Below, piece by piece: positions 50,670 through 59,589 of a stretch of DNA of 64,000 bases; the stretch's first letter is position 1, and every line of letters starts with the position of its first letter. The notes under the pieces are model-generated. The model searched no databases. It saw nothing but the letters and a program-made list of their open reading frames with translations, and was not told where the DNA came from. The position numbers and the translations under genes were made by a program. This stretch comes from Lachnospiraceae bacterium UBA4260 (GTDB taxonomy: Bacteria; Bacillota; Clostridia; Lachnospirales; Lachnospiraceae), in the NCBI GenBank assembly GCA_002395235.1, contig DGWK01000019.1, positions 185,241 through 249,240 on the forward strand, read 5' to 3'.

Positions 50670-51359
50670 ATGGTGGACGATATGTTGGGAGAGAAGGACA
50701 CATTCCAATCCGATTATTACTGGTATTCCAAAAGAGCAATTCCCGAAGAAGCCAGATCTGCGATCAGCAGGATGGCGACAGGAAAACCGGTCGGGGAAAT
50801 CGAGTTTTCCGGAATCAAGAAGAAACTGCTGGAAGTAAGCGGCTCTGTATTTGCTCCGGTATTTATCGAAAACAGGAAATACTTGTATAAAGGTGAATTT
50901 ACCGCTCCTTCTCTGGAAAATGATTATCGGAATTCCCGCAATTTTATCACGGAAGACGGACTTGCCGGGTTTTCTCTAACAGGTACGGGCTGGCTGGTCT
51001 CTCTGTATTCTAATTACACCGAGCGAGGTTTTGCGCGGGCGGTCAAAGATTATATTGTAAAAGACGCCTATAAGCTGGTATGTATTGTCTCTGAAAAAGA
51101 AAAAAATAACGGCCTTGTCCGAATGTATGAAGAAGTTTACGGATTCAGAAAATATGCCAGAACGATTAATGATACAATTGTGATGGGAGAACACTACGGA
51201 GATGAATTTATTAAGAAGTTTATTTCCGAGAACGGAGTTCCGTATCACATCTTCATGATCGGAAGCGGCGCTGTCGGTGAAGCAGCCGACTACCCCAGGT
51301 TCGAAGATTATTTTGTCGCGGAGAAATTTGTCGAAGATACTGTGAGCAGGAGGGCATAG
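50670..51359 (+). CDS. GNAT-like protein paired with TIR gene
   Basis: A 229-residue protein that I do not firmly recognise. Residues about 105-165 resemble the acetyl-CoA part of a GNAT acetyltransferase: GWLVSLYSNYTERGFARAVK (a degenerate motif A, R-G-x-A) followed by YKLVCIVSEKEKNNGLVRMY and EEVYGFRKYART, which is the classical motif B ending in a GF. The N-terminal 100 residues and the last 60 have no recognised domain. It starts with ATG at 50670 without a strong site. Its stop is 5 bases before the TIR gene start, with an AGGAGG inside its end, so the two are coupled. The function could be acyl transfer or a substrate-binding GNAT remnant. Confidence 0.7.
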   Translation: MVDDMLGEKDTFQSDYYWYSKRAIPEEARSAISRMATGKPVGEIEFSGIKKKLLEVSGSVFAPVFIENRKYLYKGEFTAPSLENDYRNSRNFITEDGLAGFSLTGTGWLVSLYSNYTERGFARAVKDYIVKDAYKLVCIVSEKEKNNGLVRMYEEVYGFRKYARTINDTIVMGEHYGDEFIKKFISENGVPYHIFMIGSGAVGEAADYPRFEDYFVAEKFVEDTVSRRA

Positions 51360-51364
51360 GCCAT

Positions 51365-52678
51365 ATGGATGTTTTTATAAGCTACAGAAGGTCCGGCGGA
51401 ATTGAACTTGCGAGAATTATATGGACGGAACTCAAGAACATGGAATATTATTCCTTTTTTGACTTGGACTCGATCAGAGAGGGCGAGTTTCCCGTAGTGA
51501 TTCAGAGAAATATTCTTCATTCGGACAACTTCGTGATTCTACTGACGCCGGGAGCTCTGGACCGCTGCATCAATGAAAAGGACTGGGTGAGACAGGAACT
51601 GAAGATCGCCCTCGAATACGGGAAGAATATCATTCCGATCGTGTGCCATGATTTTCAATTTCCGCAGGAAATTCCCGATGATATAGAAAAAATCAGGACG
51701 ATCCAGGCGGTCCTGTACAACGGTCTCAATTTTTCGGAAATGCTCAGTAAGATCATAGAAAGACTGAAGGACGAAAACGGATATTCGCTGAGAGTAATGA
51801 AAAAGCGCAACCTGTCCAATACCTTCTATGAAGAGCATATGTCAAAAGAAGAAAAAGACAGAATTAAAGCGGATTACCTGTCGTGCAGGGAAATTGAAGA
51901 CGATATATTCTCACGCCTTCTTAAAGGAAAGCAGGATGTTGTGCTGTTTAATCCGGCGATCTATGAGATTGACAGCTACATGGCCAAATATAACCGAAAA
52001 GAAATCGGGAGCGTGTACGGGCTTCTCAATCATAAGGATGAAGTGGAAGATGCAATGGCGCGCTACGCCGCCAGAGGAGAGCAGAAAAACGCTTTTTATG
52101 TCGGCAATATGGAACATGACTGCTTTGAAGATGAGATGGACCGGATTCTGTCCGAACATGAGATACGCTCTTTTGACTTCGTCGATCTCACTCTGATTCT
52201 CAGAGACCTGGCAGAACCTGCAGATAAACTGATTCAAGTAGTGGACCGTGTCAGTTCCGGAGGCGTAATCTATATCCGGGAGCTGGATCACAGCATGTCG
52301 CTCGCATATCCGGATGACAGAGGCCTGTTTAAAAAGATGATGAGCCTGATCAAGAGGGACATTTATTCGGGAGATTACAACGCGGGAAGAAAAGTATATT
52401 TCTGGATGAAAAACGCGGATCTGAAAAATATCCGTTTTGAAGGAAGGCAGCTCTCTTCTGTAGGCTTAAAGAGAAGAGAGAGAAGAACGCTGTTTCAGGC
52501 TCTTTTCTCCTATGTGGAGCGCGAATATCGCGTCATGCATGAAAAAGAACCGACGGCAGAGACCCGCAGGGCTCTCGAATGGCTCGAAGAGAACTACAAG
52601 GCGATGGAAACGCAGTTTGCAAGTGAGGATTTCTTTTTCTCCTCAGGCTTCATGGAATTTTACGGATTTGTGGAATAG
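51365..52678 (+). CDS. TIR domain fused to methyltransferase-like domain
   Basis: A 437-residue fusion. Residues 1-135 are a TIR domain: DVFISYRRSGGIELARIIW, FFDLDSIREGEFP, ILHSDNFVILLTPGALDRC, and KDWVRQELKIALEYG with the probable catalytic Glu78. Residues about 150-437 look like a class I methyltransferase fold: a helix pair, then SVYGLLNH (weak motif I), FDFVDLTLILRDLAEPADKL (motif IV/V position) and SGGVIYIRELDHS, and an all-helical end. No GxGxG loop is visible, so cofactor binding is uncertain. TIR domains in bacteria can cleave NAD or make signals in antiphage defence. An AGGAGG precedes the ATG. Confidence 0.83.
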   Translation: MDVFISYRRSGGIELARIIWTELKNMEYYSFFDLDSIREGEFPVVIQRNILHSDNFVILLTPGALDRCINEKDWVRQELKIALEYGKNIIPIVCHDFQFPQEIPDDIEKIRTIQAVLYNGLNFSEMLSKIIERLKDENGYSLRVMKKRNLSNTFYEEHMSKEEKDRIKADYLSCREIEDDIFSRLLKGKQDVVLFNPAIYEIDSYMAKYNRKEIGSVYGLLNHKDEVEDAMARYAARGEQKNAFYVGNMEHDCFEDEMDRILSEHEIRSFDFVDLTLILRDLAEPADKLIQVVDRVSSGGVIYIRELDHSMSLAYPDDRGLFKKMMSLIKRDIYSGDYNAGRKVYFWMKNADLKNIRFEGRQLSSVGLKRRERRTLFQALFSYVEREYRVMHEKEPTAETRRALEWLEENYKAMETQFASEDFFFSSGFMEFYGFVE

Positions 52679-52695
52679 GAGAACAGTACAATACG

Positions 52696-53907
52696 ATGAA
52701 ATACGATTTTGAATCGATAATGGACAGAATGGGGAAGGACGCGATCGCGGTAGAGAGCCTGGGACAAGGCAACCCTTCCTTTACGCCGGCGCACCCTGAG
52801 GAGGGCTTCGATATTATTCCAATGTGGGTGGCCGACATGAATTTCCCGACATGTCCCGCGGTGCCGCAGGCGATGATCGAGAGGACGAAGCACCCGGCCT
52901 ATGGCTATTTTGACATAAGAAAAGAATACTATGACGAGATCATAAAGTGGCATAAGACCAGGAACAATGTCACCGGGCTCACCAAGGAGCAGATCGGCTA
53001 TGAGAACGGCGTTCTCGGCGGAGTGCTGTCGGCACTGGCCGTAGTATGTTCCAAAGGAGACAATGTGCTTCTGCACTCGCCCACCTATATCGGTTTTACG
53101 GGGAGCCTTAAAAACAACGGCTACAACATCGTCCTTTCTCCGCTTCAAAAGGATGAGGGTGGGACATGGCGCATGGACATCCGCGATATGGAGGAAAAGA
53201 TCAGGGATCATCATATTCATGCGGCGATCTTCTGCTCACCGCACAATCCTTGCGGCAGGGTCTGGTCCGAACAGGAGATCCTGGCGTTTACAGAGCTGTG
53301 CAGAAAGTACGACGTCACGATCATCTCGGATGAGATCTGGTCCGACCTGACTCTTTTCGGAAACAGGCACGTGCCCACGCAGTCCGTCTCCGAGGACGCG
53401 CGGCAGAGAACGATCGCCCTGTATGCTCCCTCAAAGACCTTCAACCTGGCGGGTCTGGTCGGATCCTATCACATCATCTATAATGACAGGCTTCATGAGC
53501 GCGTCCTCAAAGAGAGTTCGCTCAGTCACTACAACAATATCAACCTTCTGTCCATGTACGCGCTGATCGGTGCCTACAGCCCGGAAGGATACGAGTGGCT
53601 GGATGAACTGCGCTCTGTACTTGGGCAAAATATAGACTACGCCTGCCGCTTTATCCGGGAAAATCTGCCCGGCCTTGAAGTGAGCCGGCCGGAAGGCACC
53701 TACATGCTCTTTGTGGACTGCTCACAGTATTGCCGGGAGAAGGGAAAAACTCTCGACGATGTCCTCGCTGCGGCCTGGAGAGTCGGCGTCGCGGTCCAGG
53801 ACGGGCGCCCCTTCCACGGACCCTGCCATATCAGGGTGAATCTTGCCCTTCCGCTCTTAAGAGTGAAAGAGGCGTTTGACAGACTGAGGAAATATGTGTT
53901 TGTCTGA
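52696..53907 (+). CDS. MalY/PatB family PLP-dependent aminotransferase or C-S lyase
   Basis: A 403-residue fold-type I PLP enzyme. Motifs include PMWVADMNFPTCPAV, HPAYGYFD, GVLGGVLSALAVV, FCSPHNPCGRVW, the PLP-binding ISDEIWSDLTL, and ALYAPSKTFNLAGLVGSYH with the Schiff-base Lys. The MalY/PatB group has cystathionine beta-lyase activity. It starts 17 bases after the TIR gene; there is no clear terminator between, so it may be in the same transcript, although its role seems metabolic. GGAGAACAG precedes the ATG. Confidence 0.9.
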   Translation: MKYDFESIMDRMGKDAIAVESLGQGNPSFTPAHPEEGFDIIPMWVADMNFPTCPAVPQAMIERTKHPAYGYFDIRKEYYDEIIKWHKTRNNVTGLTKEQIGYENGVLGGVLSALAVVCSKGDNVLLHSPTYIGFTGSLKNNGYNIVLSPLQKDEGGTWRMDIRDMEEKIRDHHIHAAIFCSPHNPCGRVWSEQEILAFTELCRKYDVTIISDEIWSDLTLFGNRHVPTQSVSEDARQRTIALYAPSKTFNLAGLVGSYHIIYNDRLHERVLKESSLSHYNNINLLSMYALIGAYSPEGYEWLDELRSVLGQNIDYACRFIRENLPGLEVSRPEGTYMLFVDCSQYCREKGKTLDDVLAAAWRVGVAVQDGRPFHGPCHIRVNLALPLLRVKEAFDRLRKYVFV

Positions 53908-53927
53908 ATCTGAAGAAGGAAAAGAAA

Positions 53928-54686
53928 ATGCACAAGTATTTTGACATCAATGAATCGGGGTACAGCATCCGATGCAAGCTGTACTGCGCGGATGTACATA
54001 AGATCAGTAAGGCAGTGATCTTCGGACACGGATTCGGCGGTCACAAAGACAACAAGGCGGCTGAGAAATTTGCCGCAAAGCTGATCTCCAAGCATAAAGA
54101 ATTTGGAATCATCACCTTTAACTGGCCCTGCCACGGCGATGACGCCCGCAAAAACCTGCATCTGAGCGAATGCGACACCTATCTGACCCTGGTGCTGGGA
54201 TATGTGAGCAGGGAATTTCATGCAGAGGAGATCTACGGATACGGCACAAGCTTCGGCGGCTACCTGTTCCTGAAATACATAGCGGAGCACGGGAAGAATC
54301 CTTTCCGCAGACTTGCCCTGCGGTGTCCCGCGATCACGATCTACGATTCCATGATTAACCGAATCATGTCCGCGGACGACTACGACAAAATATTGAAAGG
54401 CAAGCCTGTGCTCGTGGGCTTTGACAGAAAGATCAGGATCGAGAAACCTTTCCTGGACGAGCTGCAGGCGGCGGACGTGACGAAGAACGATTATATTGAC
54501 TACGCGGACGATCTCCTGATCATTCACGGCACCAAGGACGAGGTCATTCCCTTTGAAAAGTCCGCCGAGTTCGCCGATCAGAATGTCATCGAATTTGTTC
54601 CGATGGTAAACGGGGATCATCGTTTCACGGATCCTAAGATCATGGACCTGGCGATCCACAAGATCATTGAGTTCTTTGAGAGCTGA
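53928..54686 (+). CDS. Alpha/beta hydrolase
   Basis: A 252-residue serine hydrolase. The oxyanion segment is KAVIFGHGFGGHKDNKAAEK, the nucleophile elbow GTSFGGYLFL (Ser), the acid LLIIHGTKDEVIP (Asp), and the base VNGDHRF (His). It has no signal peptide. The substrate is unknown. It follows the PLP enzyme by 20 bases. Confidence 0.85.
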   Translation: MHKYFDINESGYSIRCKLYCADVHKISKAVIFGHGFGGHKDNKAAEKFAAKLISKHKEFGIITFNWPCHGDDARKNLHLSECDTYLTLVLGYVSREFHAEEIYGYGTSFGGYLFLKYIAEHGKNPFRRLALRCPAITIYDSMINRIMSADDYDKILKGKPVLVGFDRKIRIEKPFLDELQAADVTKNDYIDYADDLLIIHGTKDEVIPFEKSAEFADQNVIEFVPMVNGDHRFTDPKIMDLAIHKIIEFFES

Positions 54687-54689
54687 CAA

Positions 54690-54736
54690 AAAAACGGGCA
54701 TATGGGAGGTGATCTGATTCCGACCTCAAATAAGCC
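54690..54736. terminator. Terminator between hydrolase and recombinase
   Basis: Stem GGGC...GGAGGT/ACCTC...GCCC; on the minus strand it is followed by seven T's, so it best serves the recombinase gene, and may also end the plus-strand run. Confidence 0.7.
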
Positions 54737-54748
54737 CGCTCAAAGCCC

Positions 54749-55828
54749 TCAGGACGGGTTTGAACCGTCCGGGGCATCTTCCTTATAATATGCTTTCTCG
54801 ATGGCCTCAGCGGCCTTCCTGCGCCTCTCATCGTGGAGATTGGTATATTTTTTGACCGTCTCCAGGCTCGAGTGGCCGAGAGCGTCGGAAGTCACATAGA
54901 TGTCGCCCGTCTCTTCGTAGAGATTGGTGGCAAAGGTGCTTCTGAGCTTGTGAGGCGTGATCCGCTTCATGGGAACCGCTGAGGCCGTGTATTTTTTGAC
55001 CAGCCGCTCGACGGCGCGCACGGAGATGCGCTGGCCCTTTCTGGAAATAAACAGCGCGTTCATATCTTCGGACGCGACCTTGCGCTCATTCTGTATGTAA
55101 TCCTCGAGAGCCTCGTGCACCGGCTCATTGAAGTAGACGTATTGCTCCTTGCGTCCCTTGCGGTAGATCTTAATCCTTCGCTCGTTCCAGTCTATGTCCT
55201 GAAGATCGATGCCGACCATCTCGCTCACGCGGATGCCGGTATGAAGAAGGAGAGTCAGAATGGCCACATCGCGCAGCTGCTGTCCCTTGGCGAATTTGAA
55301 CTGGGTCCTGGTGAGTGAGTCGCCGGTCTCGGCTCCGTGAAGGACTTCGCGGACTTCTTCCTTTTCAAGGTAAGTGATCGCTTTTTCTTCAATCTTGGGC
55401 ATATCCACGAGTTCCGCCACATTTTTCTCCAAATGATTGTGTGCGATCAAATAGCGGTAGAGCGCGCGAAGGGAGGAAAGCTTTCTGGCCCTGGCGGGCG
55501 CCTGGTTGGACTCCTTGATCACAGTGCCGTTGTTGGGATCCGTGCGCTTATAGCGCATCAGGTACATGAGATAGTCCTGAATGTCGTCGGCTGTGAGCGA
55601 GCCTAGGGTCTTTATGGTAATCTGCATGACCGGGGTCCCCGTGGTCTTTTCGAGGTATTCAAAGAAGACCTTAATGTCGCCTACATAGCCCAGGACAGTG
55701 CGGGGCGCCTTGTTCTTGGTGACCAGATATTCATTGGCAAACCTGCGGACGAACATGGGGAGATCGACGGTCAGGTCATTGATTTTCTCAAGAGTGCGCG
55801 TGTTTTTTTCGTCGCGATATGATTCCAT
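54749..55828 (-). CDS. XerC/XerD-like tyrosine recombinase
   Basis: A 359-residue recombinase. An N-terminal SAM-like core-binding domain (LPMFVRRFANEYLVTKNKAP) is followed by the catalytic domain with LLLHTGIRVSEMVGIDLQDI (first Arg), HKLRSTFATNLYEET (His-x-x-Arg), ALGHSSLETVKKYTNL (second His and nucleophile Tyr). The ATG at 55828 follows AAGGAG; a frame to 55969 has no site. No phage or transposon genes are nearby and no direct repeats are seen, so a housekeeping chromosome-dimer or unclassified role is more likely than a mobile one. Confidence 0.87.
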   Translation of the reverse strand: MESYRDEKNTRTLEKINDLTVDLPMFVRRFANEYLVTKNKAPRTVLGYVGDIKVFFEYLEKTTGTPVMQITIKTLGSLTADDIQDYLMYLMRYKRTDPNNGTVIKESNQAPARARKLSSLRALYRYLIAHNHLEKNVAELVDMPKIEEKAITYLEKEEVREVLHGAETGDSLTRTQFKFAKGQQLRDVAILTLLLHTGIRVSEMVGIDLQDIDWNERRIKIYRKGRKEQYVYFNEPVHEALEDYIQNERKVASEDMNALFISRKGQRISVRAVERLVKKYTASAVPMKRITPHKLRSTFATNLYEETGDIYVTSDALGHSSLETVKKYTNLHDERRRKAAEAIEKAYYKEDAPDGSNPS

Positions 55829-55946
55829 GACAAAACTCCTTATAATAGATTCATTTATTTTATTTTTGGTGATGTACACGGGAGATGACGCTGTAAAAAG
55901 TATGCGGAAAGGCCGCGAGGCCTTGTGGTATTCCCGGACGCAATAA

Positions 55947-55984
55947 GCCCGGAGAGGCGGTAAAAGCACTCTCCGGGCTTAATT
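55947..55984 (-). terminator. Terminator of second degV gene
   Basis: AAGCCCGGAGAG/CTCTCCGGGCTT hairpin with a 12-base loop, about 65 bases after the degV stop. The T-run is poor. Confidence 0.6.
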
Positions 55985-56047
55985 ATAACACAGTTACGAC
56001 GTTAAATCCATATTTAGCGGCGTAATAGACTACTATCATTCAGATTA

Positions 56048-56881
56048 TTAAAAACCTACTATGATACCGCCTTTCTCCGCATAGTAGCTGCACAGCCCTC
56101 TGGTCGGAATGATCTTCACGATCTTGCCGGGATACTCGGCCTCGATCGCTTTCTTGAGGTTGTGGGCAAACAGTTCATTTTGGCATTGGGAAATAACAAT
56201 GCTTTCCTTGTCGGCGACGCGTTCCTTAAAATCGCTCATAATGACCTGCAGCGTCTTGCGGCCTCCCTTGGCAATCTTTTTCATCTTGATCGTGCCTTCT
56301 TCACTGGCTATGCCGACGCCCCAGAGTCCGAGATGTCCCAGCACTATGCCGGCTATTCTGGGCATTCTGCCGTTATTGACCAGATTGTGATAGGAAGAAA
56401 GGGCAAAGATCAGCTTATGATCGGCCATAAACTTATGGATCTCCGCCTTGATCTCCTCGAATCCCAGGCCCTGTGCGATCAGCTTCTGCAATTTGTCGAT
56501 CGTCATGGAAAGGCTCGGGCCCGTTCCGCGGGAATCCAGGATCTCGATATTCCGGAACGGATCGTTCTCCAGAACCATTTGCTTGGCGGTACAGGCGCTG
56601 TTATAGCTGCCGGAGAGATTGGAGGAAATGGTGATGGCAAACACATCGTCTTCTTCCCCGAATTCCCGGATCCAGTCCGCCGGCGAGGGACAGGAAGTAT
56701 GGCTCTTCTTACTTACGGCCATCGCCTCTACCAGTTCGCCGACATCCAGCTTTTCATCATCCACATAATCCCTGTCGTCTACTGTGATCACGAACGGAAC
56801 TGTGTTGAAATACATATTGGCGGGCTTATTCTCCAGGTCGAAAATATCACAGCTTGAATCGGCTATTATTCGAAATGCCAT
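56048..56881 (-). CDS. DegV family fatty-acid-binding protein (FakB type)
   Basis: A 277-residue DegV-fold protein. Motifs: FRIIADSSCDIFDL, VPFVITVDDRDYVDDEKLD, TSCPSPADWIREFGEED, AITISSNLSGSYNSACTAKQ, and the C-terminal IIPTRGLCSYYAEKGGIIVGF. It lacks the LHYLKKGGR-like block in the exact form of the first DegV (here LSSYHNLVNNGRM), so fatty-acid specificity may differ. AGGAGGTTT precedes the ATG. It probably shares FakA (22161) with the first DegV. It follows a small membrane protein gene by 13 bases. Confidence 0.9.
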   Translation of the reverse strand: MAFRIIADSSCDIFDLENKPANMYFNTVPFVITVDDRDYVDDEKLDVGELVEAMAVSKKSHTSCPSPADWIREFGEEDDVFAITISSNLSGSYNSACTAKQMVLENDPFRNIEILDSRGTGPSLSMTIDKLQKLIAQGLGFEEIKAEIHKFMADHKLIFALSSYHNLVNNGRMPRIAGIVLGHLGLWGVGIASEEGTIKMKKIAKGGRKTLQVIMSDFKERVADKESIVISQCQNELFAHNLKKAIEAEYPGKIVKIIPTRGLCSYYAEKGGIIVGF

Positions 56882-56894
56882 ACAAACCTCCTGA

Positions 56895-57158
56895 TCATAC
56901 CGTACAGACTTCGGGTTCTGTTTCTGCTTCCGCGCCTTCTGCAGGCACCTCGGCTGTGTCTTCTAATGTATCTGAATTGCCTGTATCTGAACTCGCGGCC
57001 TCTTCCTTGTTCGCGCTTTCCTCGGCTGTGTCTTCCTTGCTCGCGGCTTCCTTGATCGTATAATCGCGAATCATCCTGACCAGCTGCAGCGCTATGCCGA
57101 CCTCGCATCCGGCCACGAAGGCCAGCCCTGCTATTGCAGCTTTAAGTTTTTTGCTCAT
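56895..57158 (-). CDS. Small membrane-anchored acidic protein
   Basis: An 87-residue protein with a basic start, one helix (KAAIAGLAFVAGCEVGIALQ) and an acidic Ala/Glu/Thr tail of about 50 residues. The tail is low-complexity and probably disordered. GAGGTGATAA precedes the ATG, so the gene looks real. I do not recognise the family. It lies just before degV on the same strand. Confidence 0.65.
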   Translation of the reverse strand: MSKKLKAAIAGLAFVAGCEVGIALQLVRMIRDYTIKEAASKEDTAEESANKEEAASSDTGNSDTLEDTAEVPAEGAEAETEPEVCTV

Positions 57159-57293
57159 AGTTTATCACCTCGCTGTATTTTGGTAGATTCGAAAACAACA
57201 TAATAAAGTTTTTTACACTGTTTATATACGTTATTATACATTATCGGCAACGGGAAATATACGGATGCCCGTAATTTGACCGTAATTTGCGCT

Positions 57294-57334
57294 GAAAAAA
57301 CGGGAATTCTTTCAAGAATTCCCGTTTTATATTA
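57294..57334. terminator. Terminator of cytidylate-kinase-like gene
   Basis: AAACGGGAATTCTT-TCA-AGAATTCCCGTTTT, near-perfect inverted repeat, with T's on both strands. Confidence 0.88.
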
Positions 57335-57369
57335 AGCATTCCGAAGGTCCGGCGGTCTGCGCCCGGCCG

Positions 57370-58014
57370 TCAGGACCTGTTTTCAAAGTCCTCAATGACC
57401 TGTGTGAGGAGCTTGACCGTGCCGTCGATGCCCAGGAGACTTGTGTCGACGGACATGTCGTAGGTGTCTGCTCTGCCCCATTTCTTCATGGAATAATAAT
57501 TGTAATAGCTCTGTCTCTGCTTGTCCTTGCGCAGGATAAAGTCCCTGAGCTTATCGTGATCTGCTTTTTCCGCATCGGGGACGTCGGGATAATTGCGGGC
57601 CCTTGCGATCCGGAACTCCTCATCGGCGTGCATGAACAGATTGATCACATTGGGGAAATCCTGCAGCGCGCAGTCCGCGCAGCGGCCGATGATCACGCAG
57701 GCGCCTTCCTCCTTGGCGATCTTCTTGATCGTATCGTACTGGGCAAGAAAGACCTTCTGACTGATCGGCATGTCGGAAAAGGCCGAATTGCTGTAGCCGA
57801 AGGAATATGTGTCCATAACAAGATTGTACAGAAACGAGCTGGTCGGACGTTCATCCTGCTGCTGTACGATCTCGGGGCAGAACCCGCTTTCCTTCGCTAC
57901 TTTTGCGAGCAGCTCATTGTCATAAAACTTAATGCCGTAATGCGCGGCCAGCTTCTGTCCTACTTCGCGGCCGCCTGAGCCGTACTGTCTTCCGATTGTG
58001 ATGATTGTGTTCAT
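57370..58014 (-). CDS. Cytidylate kinase-like protein
   Basis: A 214-residue P-loop kinase of the cytidylate kinase-like (PF13189) group. Walker A region TIGRQYGSGGREVGQKLA, then IKFYDNELLAKVAKESG, EEGACVIIGRCADCAL and a lid-like region (RDFILRKDKQRQSYYNYYS). The family is common in Clostridia and phosphorylates CMP-like substrates by inference only. It has its own promoter (58086-58114) and terminator. Confidence 0.87.
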   Translation of the reverse strand: MNTIITIGRQYGSGGREVGQKLAAHYGIKFYDNELLAKVAKESGFCPEIVQQQDERPTSSFLYNLVMDTYSFGYSNSAFSDMPISQKVFLAQYDTIKKIAKEEGACVIIGRCADCALQDFPNVINLFMHADEEFRIARARNYPDVPDAEKADHDKLRDFILRKDKQRQSYYNYYSMKKWGRADTYDMSVDTSLLGIDGTVKLLTQVIEDFENRS

Positions 58015-58047
58015 AATCTACCTCCGTAAGAGCTGTCGATCATTAAC

Positions 58048-58075
58048 GGTATGCTCCCGCGTATACGTGGGAGCT
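58048..58075. repeat. Inverted repeat in leader of cytidylate-kinase-like gene
   Basis: GCTCCCACGTATACGCGGGAGC on the minus strand, imperfect 11-bp stem, between the promoter and the start codon. Confidence 0.5.
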
Positions 58076-58085
58076 TTCTGTAATT

Positions 58086-58114
58086 ATTATACACAGATTT
58101 GGAAACTTATGCAA
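58086..58114 (-). promoter_or_regulatory. Promoter of cytidylate-kinase-like gene
   Basis: On the minus strand TTGCAT (58114-58109) and TATAAT (58091-58086) with a 17-base spacer. Confidence 0.78.
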
Positions 58115-58141
58115 TTTCTATAATAATAGTTGAAAATCAAA

Positions 58142-59062
58142 TTATAAATTGTCTAATTTGCTCAGAATCTCCTCAAAATATTCCGGAAGCGGTGCGCTTG
58201 TCTCGATATACTCCCCGGTCCTTGGATGAATGAACCCCAGAATTCCTGCGTGCAGGCACTGCCCGTGGGTCACAAACGGAGACTTTCTGCGGCCTGCGTA
58301 GACTTCGTCTCCCAGAAGCGGATGGTGGACATAGGCCATGTGCACGCGGATCTGGTGGGTCCTTCCGGTCTCGAGCCGGCACTCCACATAGGTGTACTGC
58401 CCGAAGCGCTTCAGAACCTTGCAGTGCGTCACCGCTCTCTTGCCGTCGCTTCTCACCGCCATTCTCTTTCTCTCCCGTGGATCTCTTCCGAGGGGCTGGT
58501 CCACCGTAAACTCATCCTCGGCGATATTGTCATACAAAATGGCAAAATAGCGCCGCACGATCGTGTGCTCCTGCAGCTGCTGCGCGATGCTGTTGTGCGC
58601 CGCATCGTTTTTGCAGATGATCACGCTCCCAGTCGTGTCGCGGTCGATCCTGTGCACGATGCCCGGACGCATTACGCCGTTGATTCCCGACAGGCTCTCT
58701 CCGCAGTGGTACATAACAGCGTTGACCAGAGTCCCGGAATAGTGTCCGGGCGCCGGGTGCACCACCATTCCCTTGGGCTTGTTGACGACCAGAACGTCGT
58801 CATCCTCATACAGGATGTCAAGAGGGATATTCTCGGGAAGGATATCGGGGACGATCTTCTCGGGGAGGACCAGCGTGATCACATCATTTTCATGCACTCT
58901 CGTGCCGGGCTTCGCTGTTTTGCCGTTGAGCAAGACGGAGCCGTCCTTGATCAGGTTCTTGAGATAGCTTCTTGACTGCCCTTCGGAAAGGGAGGCCACT
59001 ACCGCGTCAAAGCGCTCCTCTTCGAGTTCCTCCGGAACCGCAAATACACTGGTCTGTTCCAT
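58142..59062 (-). CDS. rluD: RluD-type 23S rRNA pseudouridine synthase (YlyB)
   Basis: A 306-residue synthase. The S4 domain (LEEERFDAVVASLSEGQSRS, IKDGSVLLNGKTAK) is followed by LDILYEDDDVLVVNKPKGMV, VHPAPGHYSGTLVNAVMYH, the catalytic GIVHRIDRDTTGSVIICKND, and QIRVHMAYVHHPLLGDEVY. It lies directly after lspA (same strand, adjacent), as ylyB does in Bacillus. The target is likely uridines of 23S helix 69. Confidence 0.92.
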   Translation of the reverse strand: MEQTSVFAVPEELEEERFDAVVASLSEGQSRSYLKNLIKDGSVLLNGKTAKPGTRVHENDVITLVLPEKIVPDILPENIPLDILYEDDDVLVVNKPKGMVVHPAPGHYSGTLVNAVMYHCGESLSGINGVMRPGIVHRIDRDTTGSVIICKNDAAHNSIAQQLQEHTIVRRYFAILYDNIAEDEFTVDQPLGRDPRERKRMAVRSDGKRAVTHCKVLKRFGQYTYVECRLETGRTHQIRVHMAYVHHPLLGDEVYAGRRKSPFVTHGQCLHAGILGFIHPRTGEYIETSAPLPEYFEEILSKLDNL

Positions 59063-59575
59063 TTACACCTCCGTCGTTGATTTACTTATGAACTGAAGGT
59101 CCTCTTCTTTGTAATAGAAAAAGATGAGGAAAGCCAGGACAAAGACCGAACAGGTCACATAGATGTCGGCGACATTGAATACGGGAAAATCGATCAATGA
59201 AAAATAGATGAAATCCCTGACATACTTGAGCGTGATCCTGTCATAGAGATTGCCGGCCGCACCTGCGGCTATAAAAATCAGTACCAGTCTGAGGGGAAGG
59301 TACTTCTTTCCGTCCGGGACTTTCAGATAGATCAGGATCAGCACGATCAGCGCGGCCAGAGAGATCAGGCTGAGTATAAAGGTGCCGCTTTGGAACATGC
59401 CGAAGGCGGCGCCCCGGTTCTGAATATAGTAAAACTCAAGCACGCCGGGGATCAGCGGGATCCTTTTGCCGTCCCCGAGCGCGTTTACGGCCAGCGATTT
59501 GGTGAACAGGTCAAGAGCCACCAGTATGATGAATAAGGCGGCAGCTTTTGCGGCTCTGCCGATATTGATTTTCAT
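59063..59575 (-). CDS. lspA: Lipoprotein signal peptidase
   Basis: Signal peptidase II, a membrane aspartyl protease that removes lipoprotein signal peptides. The 170-residue protein has four membrane helices. The family signatures are YYIQNRGAAFGMFQ, AAGAAGNLYDRITLKYVRDF (first catalytic Asp) and FPVFNVADIYVTCSVF (second Asp). It is followed immediately by rluD. Confidence 0.95.
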   Translation of the reverse strand: MKINIGRAAKAAALFIILVALDLFTKSLAVNALGDGKRIPLIPGVLEFYYIQNRGAAFGMFQSGTFILSLISLAALIVLILIYLKVPDGKKYLPLRLVLIFIAAGAAGNLYDRITLKYVRDFIYFSLIDFPVFNVADIYVTCSVFVLAFLIFFYYKEEDLQFISKSTTEV

Positions 59576-59589
59576 ATTTATCCTCCATA

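Noticed and set aside
54749..55828. Integrase of a mobile element
   Set aside because: No att-like direct repeats, tRNA target, excisionase, phage or conjugation genes are nearby, and composition is like the neighbours.
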